Positions 29,022-37,668 of a stretch of 64,000 nucleotides of DNA are shown in pieces. The stretch comes from Candidatus Alistipes merdigallinarum. Lineage in GTDB: Bacteria > Bacteroidota > Bacteroidia > Bacteroidales > Rikenellaceae. Location of the stretch: positions 1 through 64,000 of the forward strand of contig DWXH01000040.1 in assembly GCA_019119305.1 (NCBI GenBank). Direction: 5' to 3'. The notes under the pieces are model-generated. The model was given only the letters and a program-made list of their open reading frames with translations. It was not told where the DNA came from and ran no database searches. A program made the translations under genes and the position numbers. The stretch's first letter is position 1, and each line of letters starts with the position of its first letter.

Positions 29022-29630
29022 TCAATACTCGATCTTGTCCTCTTTTTCGCTCCACATCCGGAAAGCCTGCAACGCCTCGTCGCGCAACATCGGCTCGCTC
29101 GGCACCGTCCGTTTTTCGGGCGCCACATCGATCTGATCGTATATAAACGAATCATCGAATCCTATCTCGGCCGCATCGGTCCGGTTGTTCCCGTAATAGA
29201 TTTTGGATATTCCCGCCCAGTAGGCCGCAGCAAGACACATGGGACAAGGCTCGCATGAGGTGTAAAGTTCACACCCCTCCAACTTGAAATTCTTCTCTGA
29301 AGAGCAGGCAGCACGTATGGCACTCACCTCGGCATGAGCCGTAGGATCGTTCAGCAGCGTCACCGAATTGGACCCCCGGGCGATGATTTTCCCGTCCCGT
29401 ACGATAACCGCCCCGAACGGTCCTCCTCCATGTTCCACACTCGAACAGGATAGCGCTATCGCCTCGCGCATAAAATCTTCCTTTGTCATATTTTCACTCT
29501 TTTTTTCATCTTGGATTGTCTCGGAACTCTCGTCTGCACTCTTCTGTGCGGTATCTTTCCCTCCGCAACCGAAACAGACCATCCCGACAAGCATACACAA
29601 AATCAATCCACAAAGTCCCTTTTTCTTCAT
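29022..29630 (-). CDS. nucleoside/base deaminase with lipoprotein signal
   Basis: This is a 202-residue zinc deaminase of the guanine/cytidine deaminase-like superfamily. Zinc and catalytic residues are His99 and Glu101 (TAHAEVSAIR) with Cys129 and Cys132 (CEPCPMC), and GGGPFGAVIVRDGKIIARG is the typical first strand pair. The odd part is the N-terminus: a signal peptide with a lipobox (CFGC, Cys22) and a charged linker, so the enzyme should be exported and anchored, whereas relatives are cytosolic. An internal ATG (residue 48, MTKEDFMREA) would give a normal-length cytosolic form. It follows the GH9-CE4 gene by 38 bases. Confidence 0.88.
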   Translation of the reverse strand: MKKKGLCGLILCMLVGMVCFGCGGKDTAQKSADESSETIQDEKKSENMTKEDFMREAIALSCSSVEHGGGPFGAVIVRDGKIIARGSNSVTLLNDPTAHAEVSAIRAACSSEKNFKLEGCELYTSCEPCPMCLAAAYWAGISKIYYGNNRTDAAEIGFDDSFIYDQIDVAPEKRTVPSEPMLRDEALQAFRMWSEKEDKIEY

Positions 29631-29668
29631 CTTTAATCTACGTATTTTATTTAATACTATTCCTCTCA

Positions 29669-32164
29669 TTAAAACCGTTCGAACGAATACCCTTTCTTTT
29701 TCAACTGTGAAACAATACGATCGAGGTGCAGATAGAGCTTATCTCGCCGCGCATCCTCAGTTCCGGGATGGATCAACAGGATACAACCGTTCAGCCCATG
29801 TTCCGCTTCATACGTAAACAGCCTTTCGATCAACTCTTTCGAACTCCGGTAATTCTCCATATCGGGCGTCGTATAATCGGCTGCCGTACCGATTCCCGGT
29901 GTCAGGTTGATCGTCTGCAAACCCTGCGAAGCGATCCAACGCACATTATCAGCCGTACAGTGCTCGTATGGCGGCAAAAAAACGTTCGCCTCCATCGGAT
30001 CCACACCGAAACGTCCGAGCTCTTTCCTGTTGGCTTTCAGGTCTGCAATCAGGCTGTCGGCTTCGACCAACGGCTTCCGATCGCCCCATGTCGCATAGAG
30101 CAGATGCCTGTCGGAATGGCCGCCCAAATAGTGACCCTCACGAACAATCCGATGAATAACCTCCTCGAAAGCCCGGTTTCTCAGACAATTTCCCGTCAAA
30201 AAGAACGAACCTTTGATCCGTTGTTTGTCGAGTGTCCGAAGAATATGCGAAGCCCCTTCAAAACGTTCATCGGCCGAAAAGATCAGATAGATCACCTTGC
30301 GATCCGTTCGTCTGCGGATCGTAGCTCCGGTAGCATCCTTCTGATCCGTCTCGCTGCCCGCAAAAAGTTTGCCGGCCCGTTCCATACTCGACAGATAGAA
30401 ACACAAACTGGCCGTCCCGTCCATCGTCGGTTCATTTGATGAGTAGTCGCCCTGATCGTCGTGATAAACCGCTTCCCCATGTTGAAACGGTGCATATTCG
30501 TCCTCTTTGGTCAAGTGAATACCGATCAGGCTCTCATATGTCTGCCGATAGATCGGTCCATCGACAAGCCCTCCGCGCGGTATATCGTTCAAATAACGCA
30601 CATAAGCCGAATGCGCCTGAGTCGGATAGTCCCCACCTTCGGGATAACCGCAGATCATCGATGTTCCCCAGGGGTTACAGCCGAACAACCAGTCGCGCAA
30701 CGCAGCCTCCATCTCCAAAAAAGTCGTATCGCCCGAAACCTGATGATACAAACGGGCTTGTGTCAAGGCTGCAGCCACCAGGTTGTTCGAACACCAGATA
30801 AAAGGAATTCCATTCAGGAAAGGATCATCCTGTTCGGCTGCACGGCGACAGATTTGTTCCAATCCGCGCCGCATGAATGTCCGGTACTTTTCGCGCATCG
30901 CCTCGTCATCCGATGCAGCTAAATAGTAATGTCCAAGATTCACAAACGGGTAAAACTGATAGTGACGGGCACGTCCGAGTTCCATCCATGGGGTGACCTC
31001 CTCCAGCTGGCCCCAGTAGTCGGCCCTCTTCAACCATTCGGCATCGCCCGACAACGCATATCGGGTCGCAGCCGCCAACTCGATATCATCGACATAGTTG
31101 TCTTCCTCATAAAAGTAAGGCGACACGACACAAACCGTCTGCGTATTACCCGGCAGAGCCTCGGCATAGGCATAAGCCGACGATACTTTCGCCCGAAGGG
31201 AATCGGCCCAGTCGGGTGAGATTCCGCGGAACACCTCTGCGCCCAATGCAAAAGCCGAAGCGAACTTCGCAGCCGAAGAGGCGACGCCACTCGTCCGGTT
31301 CTTATGTTTCGGTCCCTGCGGCCGGCCCGTAATGTAATACACCGGACGCCCTGTACCGGCACCCCAACCGTAATCGACCCGATCCTGACTGGGAATACGC
31401 ATACCGGCATGATCGCGATCGTCCGCGATCTGGTTGAACATCACGGCCGAATCGGGATTCATCCGCATCAGCCACTCCAACCCCCAACGCGCCTCATCCA
31501 GCACATCGGGAACACCGTTCGCACCGGGACGTCCCGAAGCATCATACCGGTCCTTGAACACCGTCGTATCGGGATTCATCCGCCACGCGAACAGCATCTG
31601 ATAGGTGGCATTGGCCGACGTGGTTAGATACTGCAGATAGTCCGACGCATCGTGCCAGCCGCCCCGGACGTCGATCCGTTCTCCGCTACGCGTCGGGTGG
31701 TCCACAATATATCCATCGTGTTGGTGACACACCGTATCGAGATACGGGTTGTATCCGCAACGCTGCTGGCGCATGTAGTGCAACAGAAAATCGGCGGCCC
31801 CGTCATATACCGTCGAAGCAACCCGGAAACAGGGAGACTGGGCCGCTCCACAAGTCACATAATAGGTCCCTTCCCGACAAAGTTCCGAGAAGTCGAGCCG
31901 CATCGCGCACTTCATCCCCCACCGATCTCCATTCGCCGGACGACCCTGACCGGTCAGAACAACCTGTCCGTCAGATGCGTCACACACGGAAAATTCAGTT
32001 TCCCGGCACTCCTGTTCCGACAGGAAAACGGCGACCTTGATACTTTGGGGCAAATACCCGACTTGATTGATCCGCACCCAACTGTCCGTCCCATCGGAAG
32101 CCGACAAAGAGCGCCCCGAAAAAACGCCCAATACCAACAGGCACGCCACTGTCCACTTTTTCAT
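29669..32164 (-). CDS. GH9 glycosidase fused to CE4 polysaccharide deacetylase
   Basis: This 831-residue secreted protein combines three parts. After the signal peptide comes an Ig-like domain (about 28-115) of the kind preceding GH9 enzymes. A GH9 catalytic domain (about 120-605) has GGWHDASDY (Asp172, Asp175 as base region) and NEPTMDG (Glu578 as acid). A NodB/CE4 deacetylase domain (623-831) has HSDRH (683-687) for the metal and FLPPYEH. In the first CE4 motif the usual Asp-Asp is Asp632-Glu633. GH9 enzymes act on beta-1,4-glucans or related glycans and CE4 on N-acetylated sugars, so the substrate may be an amino-sugar polymer. It lies 21 bases after the NamZ-like gene. Confidence 0.92.
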   Translation of the reverse strand: MKKWTVACLLVLGVFSGRSLSASDGTDSWVRINQVGYLPQSIKVAVFLSEQECRETEFSVCDASDGQVVLTGQGRPANGDRWGMKCAMRLDFSELCREGTYYVTCGAAQSPCFRVASTVYDGAADFLLHYMRQQRCGYNPYLDTVCHQHDGYIVDHPTRSGERIDVRGGWHDASDYLQYLTTSANATYQMLFAWRMNPDTTVFKDRYDASGRPGANGVPDVLDEARWGLEWLMRMNPDSAVMFNQIADDRDHAGMRIPSQDRVDYGWGAGTGRPVYYITGRPQGPKHKNRTSGVASSAAKFASAFALGAEVFRGISPDWADSLRAKVSSAYAYAEALPGNTQTVCVVSPYFYEEDNYVDDIELAAATRYALSGDAEWLKRADYWGQLEEVTPWMELGRARHYQFYPFVNLGHYYLAASDDEAMREKYRTFMRRGLEQICRRAAEQDDPFLNGIPFIWCSNNLVAAALTQARLYHQVSGDTTFLEMEAALRDWLFGCNPWGTSMICGYPEGGDYPTQAHSAYVRYLNDIPRGGLVDGPIYRQTYESLIGIHLTKEDEYAPFQHGEAVYHDDQGDYSSNEPTMDGTASLCFYLSSMERAGKLFAGSETDQKDATGATIRRRTDRKVIYLIFSADERFEGASHILRTLDKQRIKGSFFLTGNCLRNRAFEEVIHRIVREGHYLGGHSDRHLLYATWGDRKPLVEADSLIADLKANRKELGRFGVDPMEANVFLPPYEHCTADNVRWIASQGLQTINLTPGIGTAADYTTPDMENYRSSKELIERLFTYEAEHGLNGCILLIHPGTEDARRDKLYLHLDRIVSQLKKKGYSFERF

Positions 32165-32185
32165 AATCCTCTATTTTTCTCTCGC

Positions 32186-33418
32186 TTACTTGTAAAGATA
32201 ATATTTTTCGGCGACAGTACGGAATCGGGCGGCATCTTTGCGCCAATAGGACTGGATATCCTCGAAACGGTTGCGCTCCGAGAATTTTTTCCGCACATAA
32301 TCGCTGCCGGCCACCTGATCGAGCATGCGGAACCGGCCCGAATCGGCATGGGCGAACACCGCCCGGTCGGGGTAGAGTTCCGCGATCACCTGCATCACAT
32401 AAAACTGCACTTCGGAAAGAGCTGCCGCTGCCGGATCCAGTACGTGTAGTTGGACCCCGTGCAGCGTTTTTCCTTGCCCGATCGAATAGAACGGACGGGC
32501 ATGAATGGGCCGGAAGATCACCCCGGGCAGCGACAATCCGTTCAGTGCCTCTGCAAACCGGTCGGCATCGATCCACTCGGCCGCAAACATCTGGAACGGG
32601 ATCGTATACCCCACTCCGATCGACAGATACCCCAACTCACCTAAAATTCCGGAGGCCGGATAAAAAAACGTACTTTTTGCTTCGGGAATGTGGGGCGACG
32701 ACGGAATCCACTCCAGTCCGGTCTCTTCATAGGTCATACCCCGTTTCCACCCCTCCATAGCAACCACATGCAGATTGCAACGTCGTTCGAGCATTCCCTC
32801 GCCGTTCAACAGCATGGCCAGCTCCCCGCACGTCAATCCATACAAATAGGGAATCGGATACTGGCTCACAAAGCTGAAAAAGCCCTCCTCGACAATGGGG
32901 CCTTCGATCTTGTTTCCACCCAGCGGGTCGGGACGGTCCAGCACAACGAACTCAACACCGTTTTCGGCCGCAGCCTCCATCGCCAATCCCATCGTACTGA
33001 TGTAGGTAAACGACCGACAACCTATATCCTGGATATCATAAACCAATACATCGATTCCATTCAACATTTCGGGGGTCGGTTTCCGGGTCTTGCCGTGCAA
33101 CGAATAGATCGGCAAACCGGTAACCGAATCGACTTGATTCCCGACATAATCGCCGGCATGGGCATCCCCCCGCACTCCGTGTTCCGGTCCGAACAACGCG
33201 ACCAGATTCACGTTCGGAGCTTCGGCCAAAATATCTATGGTCGATCTCAACCGATTATCCACTCCGGTCGGATTGGTTATCAACCCTACCCGCTTTCCTT
33301 CGAGCAGTTTGAAATTTTGCTCTTTCAACACTTCTATTCCGGTCTTGATGGTTATCGTCCGGGCTGAGACCCCAAGCGCAACAAACCACACAAAAGCGAC
33401 TAACAATATTCTCTTCAT
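32186..33418 (-). CDS. namZ: NamZ-like exo-beta-N-acetylmuramidase (DUF1343, GH171)
   Basis: The 410-residue DUF1343 protein carries a signal peptide (ending GVSA). Characterised members (Bacillus NamZ, also studied in Tannerella) release MurNAc from the non-reducing end of peptidoglycan fragments. Family sequence is clear: RVGLITNPTGVD, LFGPEHGVRGD, DVLVYDIQDIGCRSFTYISTM, LDRPDPLGG and the later SPHIPEAKSTFFYPASG. It directly precedes the GH9-CE4 gene and follows the AmpG-like transporter by 22 bases, which supports a role in salvaging wall sugars. Confidence 0.92.
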   Translation of the reverse strand: MKRILLVAFVWFVALGVSARTITIKTGIEVLKEQNFKLLEGKRVGLITNPTGVDNRLRSTIDILAEAPNVNLVALFGPEHGVRGDAHAGDYVGNQVDSVTGLPIYSLHGKTRKPTPEMLNGIDVLVYDIQDIGCRSFTYISTMGLAMEAAAENGVEFVVLDRPDPLGGNKIEGPIVEEGFFSFVSQYPIPYLYGLTCGELAMLLNGEGMLERRCNLHVVAMEGWKRGMTYEETGLEWIPSSPHIPEAKSTFFYPASGILGELGYLSIGVGYTIPFQMFAAEWIDADRFAEALNGLSLPGVIFRPIHARPFYSIGQGKTLHGVQLHVLDPAAAALSEVQFYVMQVIAELYPDRAVFAHADSGRFRMLDQVAGSDYVRKKFSERNRFEDIQSYWRKDAARFRTVAEKYYLYK

Positions 33419-33440
33419 AAAGGCAAATTATAACAACTAA

Positions 33441-35300
33441 CTATTTCGACTCTTTCTTCCCATAATTCGGATCGATCTTGAGCAGGGCGACCGCCACTAT
33501 CGGAACGATGCTACACAACATCACCCACACGAAGAAATGGTTGTAACCCAACATCTCCTGCATCCATCCGGCAAACATACCGGGCAACATCATTCCCAGG
33601 GCCATAAAGCCGGTGCAGATCGCATAATGCGCCGTCTTCTGCTCGCCGTCGGCAAAGTACATCAGATAGAGCATATAGGCCGTAAAACCGAACCCATATC
33701 CGAACTGTTCAACGAATACACACGTATTGATAACAAACAGATTGTCGGTCTGCGAAAAACTCAGATAGACAAACGTCAGACAGGTCAGCAACATACTGAG
33801 GGTCATCGGCCAGATCCACTTGCGCAACCCACCGCGGGCCGCCGCAATTCCACCGATGATCCCGCCGATCGTCAAACCGATGATCCCGACCGTTCCATAT
33901 ACCATACCGACCTCTCCTGTAGTCAACCCCAGACCTCCGATCTCTTTGGAATCGAGCAAGAAGGGGTTGATCAGCTTCAGCAGCTGCGCCTCCGAAAAAC
34001 GGAAGGTCAGCATAAAGAATATGGCGGCAGCGGCCTGCGGTTTTTTAAAGAAAGAGACGAACGTTGCCGAGAACTCCCGCAAAATATCTTTCGGTTTCAG
34101 ATCGGAGCGTCCGTGATCCGTCGCCGGCCGAGGCAATACGAAACGGTGATAAATCCCGAACAGCACGAACAATCCCGCCAATACGAAAAAGGTGATCGAC
34201 CATGCAAAAGGGATATTTCCCGAAAGGCCCTTATACTCGGCATGCGACGGCTGGTTCAACTTGGCATCGGCCTGAAAAACAAGGTAGGCCGGCTGGTTCC
34301 AGTTCGTACGGTCGAAACGCAACCGTTCGCCATGAATCAGCGACACACTGCGGTCGCCGCGATTCATCGTCGTGTTCAGTACGACCTCCTCGTCCGGACC
34401 GGGTTCACGCGAGAGCGATACCGCCGCTATCCCGATACTCCCCACCCGGTCGGTTGTAACCTCCGCCTCGCGCCGTTCTCCGAAATGGGTCCGGATCCAT
34501 TCGCCCAACGGGCGGGAAACCCGTGTCGTCCACCATCCTGTTTCGGTTTCCGACGCGGTTTGTTCTCCGGCTCGCTCTTCAACCAAAAAGCCGTGTGAAC
34601 GGTTCAACTCTTCGACCCGACCGACCCAACTGCGTACGCTGTCGGCTGATGTCCCGGCCGTTCCAAGCGTCACGGTGGGCTGCGAAACGACGAAACTCAG
34701 CGCAGCGGCCGACTCCATCGGCACCGTTACCTCCGGCAACGCAAACGCTCCGCATGTGTATTGCGGCGACACCTCGACATCGATCTTGACTGGATCGGGC
34801 CCCGTCGCACTCTCAAGCCACCCGGCCAATATGATCAGCAGCCCTTGCCCCAAAATCGTCGCCACACGATAGAACGTACTGCGGATCCCGACATATAGTG
34901 CCTGTTGGTTATGATCGAGCGCCAACATATAGAAACCGTCCGCTGCAATATCATGCGTCGCCGAACTGAAAGCCATCAACCAGAAAAAGGCCAGCGTCGC
35001 CTGAAAGAAAAACGACACGGGTATGGTAAAGGCAATACCCGCAAAACCGGCCCCCAGCAGTAACTGCATCGAAACGATCCACCAGCGTTTGGTCTTCAGC
35101 AGATCGACGAACGGGCTCCAAAACGGCTTAATGACCCACGGCAAATAGAGCCAACTGGTATATAGTGCAATATCGGTATTGGAGATTCCCAACCGTTTGT
35201 ACAAAATGACCGAAAGGGTCATCACCGCCACATAAGGCAATCCCTCCGCCAGATAGAGCGTCGGAATCCATGCCCACGGTGAACGCATCTGTTTCTTCAT
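33441..35300 (-). CDS. AmpG-like MFS transporter with extra periplasmic domain
   Basis: This 619-residue member of the AmpG branch of the major facilitator superfamily begins SPWAWIPTLYLAEGLPYVAVMTLSV and has membrane helices on both sides of a hydrophilic insertion. AmpG proteins import muropeptides, and a Tannerella relative imports MurNAc. Residues about 166-363 form a soluble domain with charged and beta-prone sequence (RVEELNRSHGFLVEERAGE) that standard AmpG proteins lack. It probably sits outside the inner membrane and could bind substrate. Neighbours are the NamZ-like and SpoIID-like genes, in line with uptake of wall fragments. Confidence 0.9.
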   Translation of the reverse strand: MKKQMRSPWAWIPTLYLAEGLPYVAVMTLSVILYKRLGISNTDIALYTSWLYLPWVIKPFWSPFVDLLKTKRWWIVSMQLLLGAGFAGIAFTIPVSFFFQATLAFFWLMAFSSATHDIAADGFYMLALDHNQQALYVGIRSTFYRVATILGQGLLIILAGWLESATGPDPVKIDVEVSPQYTCGAFALPEVTVPMESAAALSFVVSQPTVTLGTAGTSADSVRSWVGRVEELNRSHGFLVEERAGEQTASETETGWWTTRVSRPLGEWIRTHFGERREAEVTTDRVGSIGIAAVSLSREPGPDEEVVLNTTMNRGDRSVSLIHGERLRFDRTNWNQPAYLVFQADAKLNQPSHAEYKGLSGNIPFAWSITFFVLAGLFVLFGIYHRFVLPRPATDHGRSDLKPKDILREFSATFVSFFKKPQAAAAIFFMLTFRFSEAQLLKLINPFLLDSKEIGGLGLTTGEVGMVYGTVGIIGLTIGGIIGGIAAARGGLRKWIWPMTLSMLLTCLTFVYLSFSQTDNLFVINTCVFVEQFGYGFGFTAYMLYLMYFADGEQKTAHYAICTGFMALGMMLPGMFAGWMQEMLGYNHFFVWVMLCSIVPIVAVALLKIDPNYGKKESK

Positions 35301-35357
35301 CTTTTTCTATTAATCTATAACTATATCTCGTTGTCTTACGGTGACGCAAAACGCTTC

Positions 35358-36675
35358 TTATTCTCTTCCGTACAGTCTCTCGATCCGGGCCCCGGTATAG
35401 TAATGGAGCAAAATCCGATCGTAGGGAATACCCTTCGCTCCCATCACGGCCGCACCGATCTGGCAGAGTCCTACCCCATGTCCCCATCCGGCTCCCAGCA
35501 GGATGAATCGATTCCCTTCGCGACGTACGACGAAAGCCGAACTGTACAAATGGGTCTCGGATAGAATCCGACGGATTTCCAGCTCTTTGCCGATAATCAT
35601 CGCCCGTTTCGTCCCGACGATCTTCAACCGGACCAAACGTCCCGACGCCCCCCGTTCGACCGGAACCAGATTGAGAATCGTTCCGAAATCGATTCCCGAA
35701 CGCCGGGCTACCAGCTCCGAAAGCTCTTCTGCCGTATAGCTCACCTGCCAGCGATAGAAATCCGACGTCTCGCGATCATATCCGTTCAACACCTGACCCA
35801 ACACCTCCGGATTCTGGGTGTCACAATAACTATCGGGATGGGTAACGATCCACCGTTCAGCCGTTGCCTCATCGGTCAGGTCGGGTAATTTCTTCGTATC
35901 CTCACTGTCCCGTACCGGAACCAGATAGGGATGCGGCACCTCCTCCCAACAACTCTCAAAAGTCTCGCTCACTCCCCCGCAACACTTCGAAAACCGGGCA
36001 TCGCAGATCGTGCCGTCATAGGTCAGCACCTCACCCCATGTCGCTTCGATCGCTTCCCGCACGGCCCGCTCATGTCCAAACGTACGAGTAATACCCTGAT
36101 AGCGTTGGCAATGATCGTCGGCACACACGTCGTACAACGTATGCTCCTCACGATCGTACCAACGAATCCGGCTGTACGGATCTTTTTTTTTGCGGTTCAT
36201 TCCGACTGCACTCCGTCCGGGATGGAGAGTCTCTTTTGGCTATCTGGGCCAACACCCAGCTACGCGAAATCACCGCATGGGCCCGCAACAGAGCCGGCGA
36301 GGCAGAAGCGCTCATCTCCGAGGCAATCACACTGAACAGATAGGACTCCACACCGATTCGATTCACTGCCGTCAGCATCCCATCCTCAACGACAAACTCC
36401 AACCCGCCCCGAAATGTCTGGTCCTCCGTGCGCTGCCAATGGAAACCGATTCCGATCACCACATCGCGCAGTACGAATTTCGACGACTTGTCGCACGGAG
36501 TAAAACACAACCGTTCATAAACGGCTCCGTTCCATTCGATTCCATTCTGTGTATAGCGGACGGTCTGTTCACCTGCTACATTCCGGCCTTCCTTGTCGCG
36601 GTATTCGCCTTGCAGCACGAAAGCGATCCGTTCCGCATGTAAAATTCCGACTGTAATTTGCGGTTGTTCCGACAT
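35358..36675 (-). pseudogene. SpoIID/LytB-domain protein split by a poly-A frameshift
   Basis: Two overlapping frames make one SpoIID-like protein. The first (36675-36148) holds the N-terminal part with the catalytic-region sequence SVIASEMSASASP and SRSWVLAQIAKR. The second (open from 36200 to 35358) holds the rest, including CCGG and the hallmark GWGHGVGLCQIGA near the C-terminus. SpoIID proteins are lytic transglycosylases acting on peptidoglycan strands stripped of peptides. The junction is a run of nine A on the coding strand (36191-36183). Eight A would restore a single chain of about 437 residues. The gene may be broken, misassembled, phase-variable or read through by slippage. No signal peptide is seen. 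Confidence 0.85.
36183..36191. repeat. nine-base A/T homopolymer at frameshift
   Basis: T9 on the plus strand, A9 in the coding direction of the SpoIID-like gene. Removing one base restores the frame. Runs of nine A are prone to replication slippage and to transcriptional slippage. Confidence 0.9.
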
Positions 36676-36688
36676 CTGTTCTATTTCT

Positions 36689-37639
36689 TTACTTTATCCG
36701 TTTAACCAACTCCTCGACGGCATCTTCCGTCCAACACACCTCCTCGTATATTTCCCGGATGCGATCGAGAGTAATTCGTTCGAAATCCTCTCTTTGCGGC
36801 ACAATGATCACACCACCCAAATCCACCGAGGCCGGGCTGACCAACAGGTGATCCGCTCCCTCCCAAAAAAAACAGTCGGGTCGATGTTTTCTTCTAAGAA
36901 TCACACAAATACTCCATTCCCCCTGCTCATACCAGCACAAAAGATTCATCATCGGCACCTCCGGATCCGAATTCGAGGCCATCTCCGCATACAGCGTCCG
37001 GAAAAACGAATCGGCCGACGCCACACTCCGGGAACGGATCAGCACTCCCCCTCGCCAATAGTTCCGCAACGGATAGACCCGCACGTTCTCCCGTTGGTAT
37101 ACCGCTTCGCCGATATGTGTCGACACCTCCTGTTCGATCGGCATCGCCCTCCGCAATACCATTTGGAAATGGGCATGGTCCGGAGCCGAAGCCCCACACT
37201 TTGGACCGTTGTAGAACACCGTCTGACTCTCGAAACAGCGGGCCAGCTCCAACATATCAGTAAAACGTCCGTAAATCGTCTGATTCCGATGCACGGCGGA
37301 AGGTACCGTAAAATGCTCCCGAAATATCGGATAGGGATTGACCAGAACCCGGTAATCAGGACCGAAATCCAAAGCCCGCTGAGCCTCAGGCCGATTCTCG
37401 GGACACAGGAAACAAGGACGTTTTCCGAGCGACGCCGCATCGACCCGTGCTGCCGTAGAACGGATCCGCGCAGGGTTGAACTGAACCCGCACCTGAAAAT
37501 CGGCGGCATCGAAACTCCGCGTCTCAACCTGATGCAATGCCTCGAAATTATCGTGTGCAAGCTGCCACTCGGACAACTGCTCCTCGAAAAAGCGCTCCAA
37601 ATCGGCCGACGACAACTGCACTCTATCCTCAACTCCCAT
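36689..37639 (-). CDS. DUF4922 protein, HIT/GalT-like nucleotidyltransferase fold
   Basis: This 316-residue protein contains DUF4922. Its key stretch CGASAPDHAHFQ has the His-x-His-x-Gln motif of the GalT/Ap4A-phosphorylase branch of the HIT superfamily, in which the middle histidine takes up a nucleotide. A CFLC pair (in RPCFLCPENRPEAQ) may bind zinc as in GalT. Members are annotated loosely as ATP adenylyltransferase-like, and no reaction is proven. I used the ATG at 37639, preceded by GGAAA; a TTG at 37660 is also in frame. It lies 13 bases before the SpoIID-like gene and 29 bases after the GT2-like gene. Confidence 0.82.
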   Translation of the reverse strand: MGVEDRVQLSSADLERFFEEQLSEWQLAHDNFEALHQVETRSFDAADFQVRVQFNPARIRSTAARVDAASLGKRPCFLCPENRPEAQRALDFGPDYRVLVNPYPIFREHFTVPSAVHRNQTIYGRFTDMLELARCFESQTVFYNGPKCGASAPDHAHFQMVLRRAMPIEQEVSTHIGEAVYQRENVRVYPLRNYWRGGVLIRSRSVASADSFFRTLYAEMASNSDPEVPMMNLLCWYEQGEWSICVILRRKHRPDCFFWEGADHLLVSPASVDLGGVIIVPQREDFERITLDRIREIYEEVCWTEDAVEELVKRIK

Positions 37640-37668
37640 AATTTCCAACTCTTTCCACAAAATCCATT

